Part shown: in pieces, positions 1 to 7,123 of the stretch
Numbering within the stretch: the stretch's first letter is position 1
How the letters are laid out: every line of letters starts with the position of its first letter
NCBI RefSeq assembly: GCF_026262505.1
Contig: NW_026529138.1
Span: forward strand, 1 to 25,490
Reading direction: 5' to 3'
DNA from: Trichomonas vaginalis G3
Taxonomy: Eukaryota; Parabasalia; Trichomonadida; Trichomonadidae
Length of the DNA: 25,490 nt
The notes under the pieces: model-generated
The model's input: the letters and a program-made list of their open reading frames with translations, nothing else
Database searches by the model: none
Told to the model about the DNA's origin: nothing
Made by a program: the position numbers and the translations under genes

Positions 1-1
1 C

Positions 2-820
2 ATTCTTCCTTTCAGCAAAGATTATGAATTCTGTTCAAATGGTGTGTATTTCTATTGTGGAAAGATGGGTTCAGGTAAGACATTTAACCTCATTCGTCAT
101 ATACTCATAACAGAGCGTTTAGGAAACGACTCTTACTATGACCAAATCATTATATCAGCAACTTCAGACTCTATGGACTCAACAGCGAAAACATTCATGA
201 GTAAAGTTCAAGCCTCTGTCGTTAAAGTTCCAGACAGTGAACTCATTGAATTTCTTCAACGTTACATTCGACGTAAGAGGAAATATTATGCCATCGTTGA
301 ATTTATACAGTCAGGAATGCAAAAGACTTCAGAAGAGATGGAAAGAATTATTGACAAACACCACTTACGTCAATACTCAGGAGTTTACGATATGAAACGA
401 CTTACAAACTACATTCTGTCAAAACTTTCAAAATACCCCTTCAAAAAATATCCTTCAAATACTTTGTTAGTTTGCGACGACTTCGCCGGAAAAGGTTTAG
501 TTTCAAAACCAGACTCACCATTAGCTAACATCATTACTAAAGTCAGACATTACCACTTAACTGTAGCAATACTTATGCAAACATGGCGTTTCCTTGCTTT
601 AAACATAAAACGTCTCATAACTGACTTCGTTATCTTTCAAGGTTTCTCACGCTATGATATTGAACTCATTTGGAAACAGTCAGGTATAACATTACCTTTT
701 GAAGAAATTTGGGAAGCATATAAGTCTCTCATCTCTCCTCGTTCATACCTCGAGATTCATATCATGACTAATACCATTAAAGTCAAAAATATTCCATGGG
801 AACGACCAACATTGTTTTAA
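2..820 (+). CDS. Genome-packaging ATPase (A32/FtsK-HerA type), 5' end outside window
   Basis: This is a P-loop ATPase expected to pump element DNA into a capsid, as the poxvirus A32-like enzymes of Polintons and large DNA viruses do. The Walker A motif GKMGSGKT lies about 50-75 bases after position 1. A Walker B-like stretch LLVCDD follows about 140 residues later, then a polar segment ILMQTW where the family's sensor motif is expected. The frame is open from base 2. The other copy begins about 70 bases further upstream with an ATG, so the true start is just outside the window. The gene ends 100 bases before an opposing gene. Function is assigned with confidence from the motifs and from the Maverick context. 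Confidence 0.85.
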   Translation: MLPFSKDYEFCSNGVYFYCGKMGSGKTFNLIRHILITERLGNDSYYDQIIISATSDSMDSTAKTFMSKVQASVVKVPDSELIEFLQRYIRRKRKYYAIVEFIQSGMQKTSEEMERIIDKHHLRQYSGVYDMKRLTNYILSKLSKYPFKKYPSNTLLVCDDFAGKGLVSKPDSPLANIITKVRHYHLTVAILMQTWRFLALNIKRLITDFVIFQGFSRYDIELIWKQSGITLPFEEIWEAYKSLISPRSYLEIHIMTNTIKVKNIPWERPTLF

Positions 821-923
821 AGTTTAACCTTCAATTGACTGATGGTAAACAAATTCCATGCATCTCTGTCGCCATTTCTGTTAATATTTTTGCTGTCATT
901 CATATCATCCACTTCTCCATCTG

Positions 924-1334
924 TTAGCTTTTGAGGATATGTGTTAGAATAGCTGTTCTTAAATGAAGGCTTTTCACTTTGAGAGCATAAACTCTATAAC
1001 TTTCTGCATACTTTATGTTTGAACCTCCTGAGCCATCATTGACATAAATTTTTATAGGCTTCCACCCTTTGTTCATGTTCCTGCTTCTTCCCTTAGCTCT
1101 TTTGTTCAGTAGTTCTACATCTTTATACACAGCACCTGTCTCAGTGAATTCAACAATATTTTCATTCGTTAGCTTTACATTCAAACCCTTGTCGAGTATA
1201 TTGTTCATTTCATACATATAAAAGGTTTTTATTCTATATGAAATGAGAAGCAAATCCATCTTAGCTGGTGCCGTTAATGTTCCAATTGAACCAACATCAA
1301 ATGTTGACTCACGAACGACAAACAATATTGTCAT
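924..1334 (-). CDS. Conserved Maverick hypothetical protein, 136 aa
   Basis: This is an unrecognised protein of about 136 residues, retained at 13166-13600 in the second element with nearly identical sequence except at the C-terminus. The N-terminal half is moderately hydrophobic and beta-prone (MTILFVVREST, MDLLLISYRI). The second half is basic, with a run KRAKGRSRNMNKGWKP that could contact nucleic acid or a capsid interior. No signal peptide or clear membrane segment is visible. It is divergent to the next gene, whose frame opens only about 20 bases away, so both probably share a very short promoter region. A structural role is plausible from its place between the ATPase and other putative virion genes, but that is inference. 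Confidence 0.6.
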   Translation of the reverse strand: MTILFVVRESTFDVGSIGTLTAPAKMDLLLISYRIKTFYMYEMNNILDKGLNVKLTNENIVEFTETGAVYKDVELLNKRAKGRSRNMNKGWKPIKIYVNDGSGGSNIKYAESYRVYALKVKSLHLRTAILTHILKS

Positions 1335-1352
1335 AAAGAACTATAGTTCAGA

Positions 1353-1856
1353 GTGTTTGAAAGAAAAAGAACCAATCTTAAGTCGGTGAATTTAAACTCA
1401 GCTTCAAACGCTAACGCTACATCAGATGTTAAGTTAGAGTATCCACCACTGGACCAAATTCTTTCAAGAGAAGCCAACGACAACCCTTACATAAATGTTC
1501 AAACAAATCCTTCAGATAACGTAGACCATTACCTTCTTCAGTTATACCAAACAATTTTACTCAAAGACGATAAGAAGCTTTTGACAAATCTTATAAGCAA
1601 GAACCAAATAATTCTAACAAAGGAGGACCTTGAAAATGTTATATCACGAATAACAGGGAAACAATGTGTCATTGACTATCTCGACCCTGAAATCGAATGC
1701 TGTGGTCAAACTCCACTATTCATGAAAATAGGTAACATCCGCATCATTGAAACACCAGGAACTACAGGAGTTGAGTTTAAGTATAAATATTCGAACGAGT
1801 ATACAAAACTTTCAACAGAATATAAACTTTGCTTGAAATATGTTTTAGTAAATTAA
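1353..1856 (+). CDS. Conserved Maverick hypothetical protein, about 167 aa
   Basis: This is an unrecognised protein. The N-terminus is polar and Asn/Ser-rich (NLNSASNANATSD). The middle is probably helical (YLLQLYQTILLKDDKKLL, LTKEDLENVIS). The C-terminal 70 residues look beta-rich, with a Cys pair in PEIECCGQTP. The frame opens after an upstream stop and has no early ATG, so the start is uncertain: a GTG at 1353 is the first candidate, which would be unusual for a eukaryotic gene. The stop codon overlaps the stop of the opposing gene by four bases (TTAA at 1853-1856), showing how tightly the element is packed. A matching region lies at about 13620-14129 in element B. Confidence 0.55.
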   Translation: MFERKRTNLKSVNLNSASNANATSDVKLEYPPLDQILSREANDNPYINVQTNPSDNVDHYLLQLYQTILLKDDKKLLTNLISKNQIILTKEDLENVISRITGKQCVIDYLDPEIECCGQTPLFMKIGNIRIIETPGTTGVEFKYKYSNEYTKLSTEYKLCLKYVLVN

Positions 1857-2122
1857 AGCAATTTGTAATATCTGTCCAAAACTTCTTCAACAGTATCGAA
1901 CTCATCTTCATAATGCAAACCTAATCTTATTGACTTGGTGCAGTTTTCACTAACACAATATAGCGCTTTGCGCTCGGCGCCTTTGACGCCTTTTTCTGTT
2001 CTCTTGACTGACATAACTAACTCATTTGTTTCATCAAACAGCAACAACCAAAGTTCATGACCTAATACATAACATTCATACTTTATATTTTTAGCTCTGA
2101 GTTCTCTTGTAAGCTGTTGCAT
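1853..2122 (-). CDS. Small conserved Maverick protein, 89 aa
   Basis: This is an unrecognised small protein starting MQQLTRELRAKNIKYECYVL. It is a compact mix of predicted strands and helices with two Cys near the middle, and an acidic helical end (DEFDTVEEVLDRYYKLL). The start ATG at 2120-2122 lies inside the 3' end of the upstream minus-strand gene, so the two overlap by about 40 bases. It sits inside the block of putative structural genes. The coding sequence contains a GC-rich double hairpin (1962-1990) that stands out from the AT-rich surroundings and encodes part of the basic stretch KGVKGAERKA. The same arrangement occurs in element B. Confidence 0.6.
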   Translation of the reverse strand: MQQLTRELRAKNIKYECYVLGHELWLLLFDETNELVMSVKRTEKGVKGAERKALYCVSENCTKSIRLGLHYEDEFDTVEEVLDRYYKLL

Positions 2123-2847
2123 TTAATATTTTCTAAAAAGTCAACTTCAACAGTCATTCGCACTGGTGCCTTCAGTTCTACAGGCTCTCCTTGAAAGTCA
2201 ACAAGTCTGAATTGCATGTCTTTCAAATTATGAGGACTAATGCGAACCCATTTACCTAAATGAGTTGCTATGACAGGAACGTTTGGAATGAACATTGAAT
2301 TGACTGCATAACAGAAGGATTTATATTCTACTGAACCTTTACTATTAACTCCTGAAATGCCTGTGACATTAGCTATTTTAGACTCAATGTACAAACAATT
2401 ACCATAACATACGTATGGAACAGATTTCATCTCAATCGTTTTGTCAACACTTTTCAAAGGAAATGTCATATGGTATGCTCCTAAAAGAAGTTGAACTCTA
2501 TGACTCATTCGTGTTATCTTGAACTCTTTCTTGCTACTGAACTTCAATGTTCCCTCAGAAGAGAGTTCGACATCTATGTTGTCAATAGTTTCTTCATTTA
2601 TGAGAGTATCTATGACTCCAGCAATTTTATCTATTCTATACTCTGCTCTGTTAGGAAATGTTATAAAACTTCTTTTGTCATCTATTTCAATCTCTATGAA
2701 ATCTGTTTCATCTGTTATGACAAAAGTTGCGATAGTATTGAAGTCAACAACTCTGAAAGCAAGCGCTTCATTCTGAAGACCTAAGTTTGTTTGTAGCTTT
2801 ACTGTCCCGTATTCGTTTGGGTCTGTACTTTGCAAATAGAACAACAT
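2083..2847 (-). CDS. Beta-rich protein, possible minor capsid (penton-like) protein, 254 aa
   Basis: This protein of 254 residues has a sequence dominated by alternating hydrophobic and polar residues typical of a beta-sandwich, for example LAFRVVDFNTIATFVITDE, FIEIEIDD and VRMTVEVDF. It has no signal peptide, membrane segment or nucleotide-binding motif. Polintons encode a single jelly-roll minor capsid protein of about this size, and the gene lies next to the ATPase cluster, so a penton or other virion role is a reasonable guess. I cannot see a family-specific motif. The ATG at 2845-2847 is only 17 bases from the ATG of the divergent fibre gene, so the two share a compact bidirectional promoter. 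A counterpart occurs in element B at 14355-15118. Confidence 0.6.
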   Translation of the reverse strand: MLFYLQSTDPNEYGTVKLQTNLGLQNEALAFRVVDFNTIATFVITDETDFIEIEIDDKRSFITFPNRAEYRIDKIAGVIDTLINEETIDNIDVELSSEGTLKFSSKKEFKITRMSHRVQLLLGAYHMTFPLKSVDKTIEMKSVPYVCYGNCLYIESKIANVTGISGVNSKGSVEYKSFCYAVNSMFIPNVPVIATHLGKWVRISPHNLKDMQFRLVDFQGEPVELKAPVRMTVEVDFLENIKCNSLQENSELKI

Positions 2848-2864
2848 TTTATTCTCATTAAAAT
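2848..2864. promoter_or_regulatory. Bidirectional promoter with TCA-type initiator
   Basis: Only 17 bases separate the two divergent ATGs. On the plus strand TCATT at 2855-2859 fits the Trichomonas initiator consensus (TCA, pyrimidine, T/A) and would give an 8-base 5' leader for the fibre gene. On the minus strand the sequence reads ATTTTAATGAGAATAAAATG, the same TTTTAAT-then-AAATG pattern seen before other structural genes. The region is conserved unchanged in element B (15119-15135). Confidence 0.6.
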
Positions 2865-5654
2865 ATGACTATTGCTGCATATGCGTATGAAACAAATGAA
2901 GCAAGAAGAGCACATGAACTAGTAAACGAAAACTCAACTTTAACCATTGAAGGCAATGATTTAGTCATTGACGATGGAAAAACTAAAAAAGTCATTGATT
3001 TCGATACTTTTAACACTTATGACCCATTCATTACAACAAGCAAAGTTCCTATTATAAATGATGGAACGGTGCAATATATAAATTCTACAGTAGATGCCTC
3101 ATTAGTGAAAGTACTGAATGTTCTCATTGAATTGTTAAAAAGCTTTCGATTTGACGACAACATTAAATGCCTAAAGAATTTAGTCATGAATGAGAAACAA
3201 ATTCTTGGCGTTGCTGGTAGCAGTAATGATGTACACCTTATGACATTAGAATATTATAACGAACATAAAGATGAACTGAAAGGAGAGAAGGGTGACACCG
3301 GACCTCAAGGACCACAAGGAATACAAGGAATACAAGGAATACAAGGACCTCAAGGCGAGAACGGTTTGGATGGAAAGGATGGAAAGGATGGAAAAACTGC
3401 TAAATCATGGATATGGGACCTTATAAATACTGGTTTAACAGCTGCTTCATATGGAGTTCTTCAATACCAAATCGGAAAGATATGGGCAGTACTTGGTGAA
3501 GAAGCTTTAGATGACGTTAAAAATGCTTTGAACTTCATTTCAAATGGTTCGGATACTATTAAAACTTTATCTGGTTGGATGCAAGAAACAAGGAGTCAAA
3601 TAGATACTGTAAGACGTATAGCAAACAATGCACGTACGGGATTGGATACTTTACGAGAAGCACAAAATACACTAAAGGAAGCAAATAATATTCTTGGCTC
3701 AGTATCAGACATGCATGAAGATTGGCTTAAAGGTATTGACAAATCTTTAAAAAATCACAGTCAGTCTATTGCTGACTACAAGAAAAGTATAGATTTTTTA
3801 CATAGTGCTATGGACGTACATGATGGAAGCATAAGGAACTTACTTAATGCTAACAATAACTTACCAGGAACTATTAAAGCATTTATAAAGTCCTTTGTAA
3901 AACCTGGTGCTCTAACATTTAGGTCTTTGAGAGCAAGAGCATTGAAGTCAAGAGATGCAGAAACTCCAACAGAACCTACAGAAGAACCACCAAAACCAAC
4001 AGCTAATGAAATATTGTTCGAATATTTTCCAAGGTACTCTGTTCTCATTGCATACATTCAAGAAATACTTAAGAAAGCAGACTTGACTTTAGGAGATGAT
4101 GAAAGTTCTGTATATCTTTCGTTCCAGTTTCAAATAGCAGAACTTTTGAGACAGATATGCTTAATGTATGACAACATCTCTGATTTCACAAGATATGATG
4201 ACGACCATGACCCCGAACACGGTGAAGAAGAAGTTTTACAAACATCCATTAAGACAGGAAAGGTTTTAACTCAAAGTCTCATTATTGACACCAAAGATGG
4301 CGAAGTGGACGTTCTTCAAGAGCTGAAGAAAAATACTTCTTCGGGAGGTGGTGGTAGGCATGAACTTGAAATAAATGAGATAGAAGAGAAATTAGCCGAA
4401 AAAGCAGATAAAGAACATAAACACAATATCTCCGATATAAATGAACTTCAAGCTACATTAAATAGTAAAGCAGATAAAAATGAACTTGACGCAATGAACA
4501 AAGTTTTGAAATCTCATAAACACAATATCTCCGATATAAATGAACTTCAAGCTACATTAAATAGTAAAGCGGACAAGAACCATGTTCATTATATAACTTC
4601 AGACGAACAGATTATAACGGACTACCATGGATATTTAACACGAAGTGATGAAGCGAAGACAAAAAATGTTAATGAAAGAAGATATAAATACATTCGTGCT
4701 AAAGGTTATGACATAAGCTGTACTGTACAGTATGATGTAGCTAAAGCACCAGAAGCATTTGGTTATACCGGTGAAATTTATGCCTCTACTTTCAATGTTA
4801 ACGGTGTATTAGTTGAACCAAGATTTACTTTGAGAGTTAAGTCAAAAATAACGTTTGAAGATGCTATTAAAAGTAAAGCTGACAAAGTTGAACTCGAAGC
4901 AATGAACAAAGTTTTGAAATCTCATAAACACAACATCTCCGATATAAATGAACTTCAAGCTACATTAGACAGTAAAGCTGACAAGAACCATACACATAAA
5001 TCCTTCACTACTGTTAGAGCAGACGACATAATATTGAACTTTGACCTTGGTTCAAGTGCACCATTAGAAAATCCAAGTACAAGCGTAAAAGATACACTAA
5101 ACAGTTTAGATAACAGTTGCAGGAACATTGAAAGTCATGCCAGAAACTTTGAAGCATATGAACTACCAGCAATGTTAGATAAGAAAGCAGACAAAACAGA
5201 GCTTCAAACATTAAAGACAGAAATACTTCAAACATTATATCCCATTGGTTCTATTTATACGTCAATGAACTCAACAAATCCAGCAACAGTTTTAGGTTTT
5301 GGTACATGGCAGCAGATTGTAGACAAATTCTTATACTGTGCTAACTCTTCAAAGCAAACAGGAGGTTCGAAGAAAATTACTGAAGCAAACCTTCCACCGC
5401 ACACTCATACAGGAACTACAAACTTTTCTGGCGACCATAGCCACTCATTAAGAGACCACCCATTATACAACTCAGAGTATGAAGCTGGCAATGACGTTTT
5501 ATCTCCATCTTATAACAATGCAGCAAAAAAGACTTTTCGACCAACTGAACCAGGAGGAAATCATTCACACACTTTCACAACAAATCCAACAGGCTCGGGT
5601 GCAGATTATATGCCACCATTTGTGACTATATTCGCATGGTACCGCGTTCAATAA
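2865..5654 (+). CDS. Phage-like fibre protein: collagen stretch, coiled-coil stalk and tail-collar-type tip, 929 aa
   Basis: This is probably a trimeric surface fibre for attachment. Residues about 1-140 form an N-terminal domain that presumably anchors it. About 140-175 are Gly-X-Y collagen repeats (GDTGPQGPQGIQGIQ), encoded by short 9-bp direct repeats. About 175-400 are mostly helical, followed by a Pro/Thr/Glu-rich linker. About 510-780 form a stalk with three nearly identical units (KHNISDINELQATL) and ADK spacers, as in phage tail fibres. The last 150 residues (PIGSIYTSMN, LPPHTH, GNHSHTF, YMPPFVTIFAWYRV) match the phage tail-fibre/collar tip pattern, whose HxH pairs bind metal in known fibres. 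The start is the ATG eight bases after an initiator. The tip differs strongly from that of element B. Confidence 0.8.
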   Translation: MTIAAYAYETNEARRAHELVNENSTLTIEGNDLVIDDGKTKKVIDFDTFNTYDPFITTSKVPIINDGTVQYINSTVDASLVKVLNVLIELLKSFRFDDNIKCLKNLVMNEKQILGVAGSSNDVHLMTLEYYNEHKDELKGEKGDTGPQGPQGIQGIQGIQGPQGENGLDGKDGKDGKTAKSWIWDLINTGLTAASYGVLQYQIGKIWAVLGEEALDDVKNALNFISNGSDTIKTLSGWMQETRSQIDTVRRIANNARTGLDTLREAQNTLKEANNILGSVSDMHEDWLKGIDKSLKNHSQSIADYKKSIDFLHSAMDVHDGSIRNLLNANNNLPGTIKAFIKSFVKPGALTFRSLRARALKSRDAETPTEPTEEPPKPTANEILFEYFPRYSVLIAYIQEILKKADLTLGDDESSVYLSFQFQIAELLRQICLMYDNISDFTRYDDDHDPEHGEEEVLQTSIKTGKVLTQSLIIDTKDGEVDVLQELKKNTSSGGGGRHELEINEIEEKLAEKADKEHKHNISDINELQATLNSKADKNELDAMNKVLKSHKHNISDINELQATLNSKADKNHVHYITSDEQIITDYHGYLTRSDEAKTKNVNERRYKYIRAKGYDISCTVQYDVAKAPEAFGYTGEIYASTFNVNGVLVEPRFTLRVKSKITFEDAIKSKADKVELEAMNKVLKSHKHNISDINELQATLDSKADKNHTHKSFTTVRADDIILNFDLGSSAPLENPSTSVKDTLNSLDNSCRNIESHARNFEAYELPAMLDKKADKTELQTLKTEILQTLYPIGSIYTSMNSTNPATVLGFGTWQQIVDKFLYCANSSKQTGGSKKITEANLPPHTHTGTTNFSGDHSHSLRDHPLYNSEYEAGNDVLSPSYNNAAKKTFRPTEPGGNHSHTFTTNPTGSGADYMPPFVTIFAWYRVQ
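4417..4976 (+). repeat. Three near-identical 56-bp stalk repeats in the fibre gene
   Basis: Units of about 56 bases at 4417-4472, 4513-4568 and 4921-4976 are almost identical at the DNA level and encode HKHNISDINELQATLNSKA or a close variant. The first two are 96 bases apart; the third follows an inserted beta-rich domain. DNA-level identity implies recent duplication or gene conversion. The same three occur in element B. They would let stalk length change by in-frame recombination. Confidence 0.8.
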
Positions 5655-5692
5655 ACACACTTGAGCCTGCTTTGCGGGCTTACCGTCTTGAA
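5198..5692 (+). other. Fibre-tip module A (region replaced relative to element B)
   Basis: Similarity between the two elements stops at 5197 (17501 in B) and resumes at 5693 (18217 in B). In A the module is about 495 bases. It holds the fibre's last ~152 codons plus a 38-base tail with a GC-rich hairpin at 5664-5680 (AGCCTGC, TTT, GCGGGCT). The encoded tip is a shorter homologue of the B tip: PIGSIYTSMN, GGSKKI, LPPHTH and DYMPP motifs are shared but the rest diverges. The surrounding DNA is nearly identical, so this is module exchange rather than gradual drift. Confidence 0.8.
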
Positions 5693-5714
5693 TAAAATCT
5701 TTAACTTTACATAA

Positions 5715-6798
5715 ATGAGTTTGAAAGAAGTATTCGAACAACATCCATGGAGGTCATTTAAGAAGTTCAATGAAGCTGCAAAGAGTCGGGGATTTACTAA
5801 CAGAGCTGAAGTGAAAAGGTTCTTTGACAAAAATGTTGTACATCAAACAAAAATAAACCCTTACGACTACTTTTTACCAATTTACTCCAACGCTCCTGAC
5901 GCATACCAATTTGACACTCTCATTCAAAGCAGAAAAGGAGGACATAAACCATTCCTCATCTTCATAAATGTTAACACTCGTAAAGCATATGCATATCCAA
6001 TGAAAAATAAAGGAACTCGTGAAGTGTTAAGAGTTTTACAAAAGTTTGTAGCAGAACATAACCCAAGTACTTTAACATCAGACCAAGACAGTGCATACCT
6101 CAGCAATGAAATCACAGATTTTCTCATTAAGCATAACATAACTCACTACACTACTGAAGACCATAACCATAACATACTCGGCATCATAAACCGCTTCATA
6201 AGGACTCTCAGAGATTTAAACCAAGAGCGAGACTTTACCGAAGAAACAATGAAACATTTTCTCGAAGTATATAATTCCTCAACACATTCTACAACAGGAC
6301 ATACACCAAATTCAATGACACAACAACAAGAAGAAAAGTATATACAAAAGAAACGAAGCCAAACACAAAATATCAGAAATTCAACACAATTTACCCTCAT
6401 TCCTGGAACAAAAGTTCGTGTAGTTCTTGACGACAAACCGTTGACAAAGAAACGTTTAAGGTTAAGTAGAAACTTATATCGTAGACTCTACACAAGGTAA
6501 TGGATATCTTATAAAAGCTGCCGACGACTCTATTGCGTTTTACCCTCGTCAGAAATTAGTTGAAAGTAGTAATGGCAAACTTGCTGAAACCATTGACGAA
6601 GCAAAGCGAGGAGTGGTTATTGAAATACTTGGCTACAACATAAACGATGACACTTATAAAGTAAGATATGAAGGAGGTGTTGAAGATGTTATACCATCTA
6701 AGAACTTGAGAGAGTCAAAGCCAACACATCTGGGACCATTAGAGCGGGAGTACTGGAAAGACAAAAATATGCCAGAAAGAATAAGAAAATTCTTCTAA
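5715..6798 (+). pseudogene. Maverick rve/DDE-type integrase (broken copy)
   Basis: This is the retroviral-like integrase of the element. The central rve fold shows QFDTLIQ for the first acidic strand, SDQDSAY for the second and the downstream helix INRFIRTLRD. The C-terminal part is SH3/chromo-like (VIEILGYNINDDTYKVRYEG), as in other Maverick integrases. In life it would insert the element into host DNA. The start MSLKEVFEQHPW at 5715 follows the short intergenic AT stretch shared with element B. This copy is broken; the B copy at 18239-19324 looks whole at 361 residues. Confidence 0.85.
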
Positions 6799-6821
6799 AC
6801 TTTTTCATTAGATGTAAATCA

Positions 6822-6893
6822 GACAAAAATAATGTTTAGGGTAGAAGGTTAGATCTAACCTCTTTTCTCACCTCTTTTCTACCCTCTTGAATT
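6822..6893 (+). repeat. Outer inverted repeat, left arm (GGTTAG type)
   Basis: The arm starts ACAAAAATAATGTTTAGGG, then carries the perfect palindrome GGTTAGATCTAACC (6847-6860) and further direct copies of the half-site (CTCACC, CTACCC) spaced by TCTTTT. It is matched in inverted orientation by 8875-8937, with the same core and the same GGGTAGAA motif beside it. The pair encloses two cargo genes. Confidence 0.75.
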
Positions 6894-6971
6894 TTCATGA
6901 TTTCATCGTACATGCTTTGTCAAGACTTCTTCGTAAATGTTTTGTCAAGACTTCTTCATCGTAATGAGCGT

Positions 6972-7043
6972 AAATCAGACAAAAATATATTTTAGGTGAA
7001 GTGGTGAGATCTCACCTCTTTTCTCACCTCTTTTCTCACCTCA
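6972..7043 (+). repeat. Inner inverted repeat, left arm (GGTGAG type)
   Basis: The arm reads TCAGACAAAAATATATTTTA, then GGTGAAG and the perfect palindrome GGTGAGATCTCACC (7003-7016), then three CTCACCTC half-sites at 12-base spacing. Its inverted partner is at 8068-8138, and the pair brackets the 312-residue gene. The core differs from the outer pair by a paired change in both arms, so the palindrome is kept. Confidence 0.75.
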
Positions 7044-7065
7044 TGAATTTTCATGAATTTTCCCG

Positions 7066-7123
7066 AAATAAAAAATAAAGTTAGTTTTATTTTTTTATTT
7101 TTTTTTATTTTGTATGTAAAGAT
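7066..7123 (+). promoter_or_regulatory. T-rich leader/promoter, cargo-gene type
   Basis: The sequence AAAAATAAAGTTAGTTTTAT, then a long T/A stretch ending TTTTGTATGTAAAGATATG at the start codon. Almost the same block precedes 8228, 9388 and 21432; looser versions precede 19564, 22312 and 23106. Conservation before unrelated coding sequences marks it as a promoter or 5' leader. The ATG inside GTATGTAA is followed at once by a stop, so the next ATG is taken as the start. Confidence 0.65.

Larger units (their letters stand above)
6799..7123. other. Non-coding cargo boundary: two left-hand palindromic repeats and a T-rich leader
   Basis: This 325-base gap has no gene. After 30 bases shared with element B it holds the outer left repeat (6822-6893), a 25-bp sequence present twice in tandem (6906-6930 and 6931-6955, TTTGTCAAGACTTCT type), the inner left repeat (6972-7043) and the leader of the next gene (7066-7123). 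In element B the corresponding gap has different sequence after the first 30 bases and a single palindromic repeat of another type. Confidence 0.7.

Noticed and set aside
2491-2784. Plus-strand open frames opposite the 254-aa gene
   Set aside because: These are antisense shadows of a conserved minus-strand gene; the peptide composition reflects the complementary codons only.
3776-4057. Minus-strand frame opposite the fibre gene
   Set aside because: It lies wholly inside the fibre coding sequence and has no support of its own, though it recurs in element B because the DNA is conserved.
5664-5680. Rho-independent bacterial terminator after the fibre gene
   Set aside because: The hairpin AGCCTGC-TTT-GCGGGCT lacks a following T run and the host is eukaryotic; it fits the mini-hairpin family better.
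5924-6436. Minus-strand frames opposite the integrase
   Set aside because: Shadows of the rve domain; Cys/Phe/Val-rich peptides typical of antisense frames.
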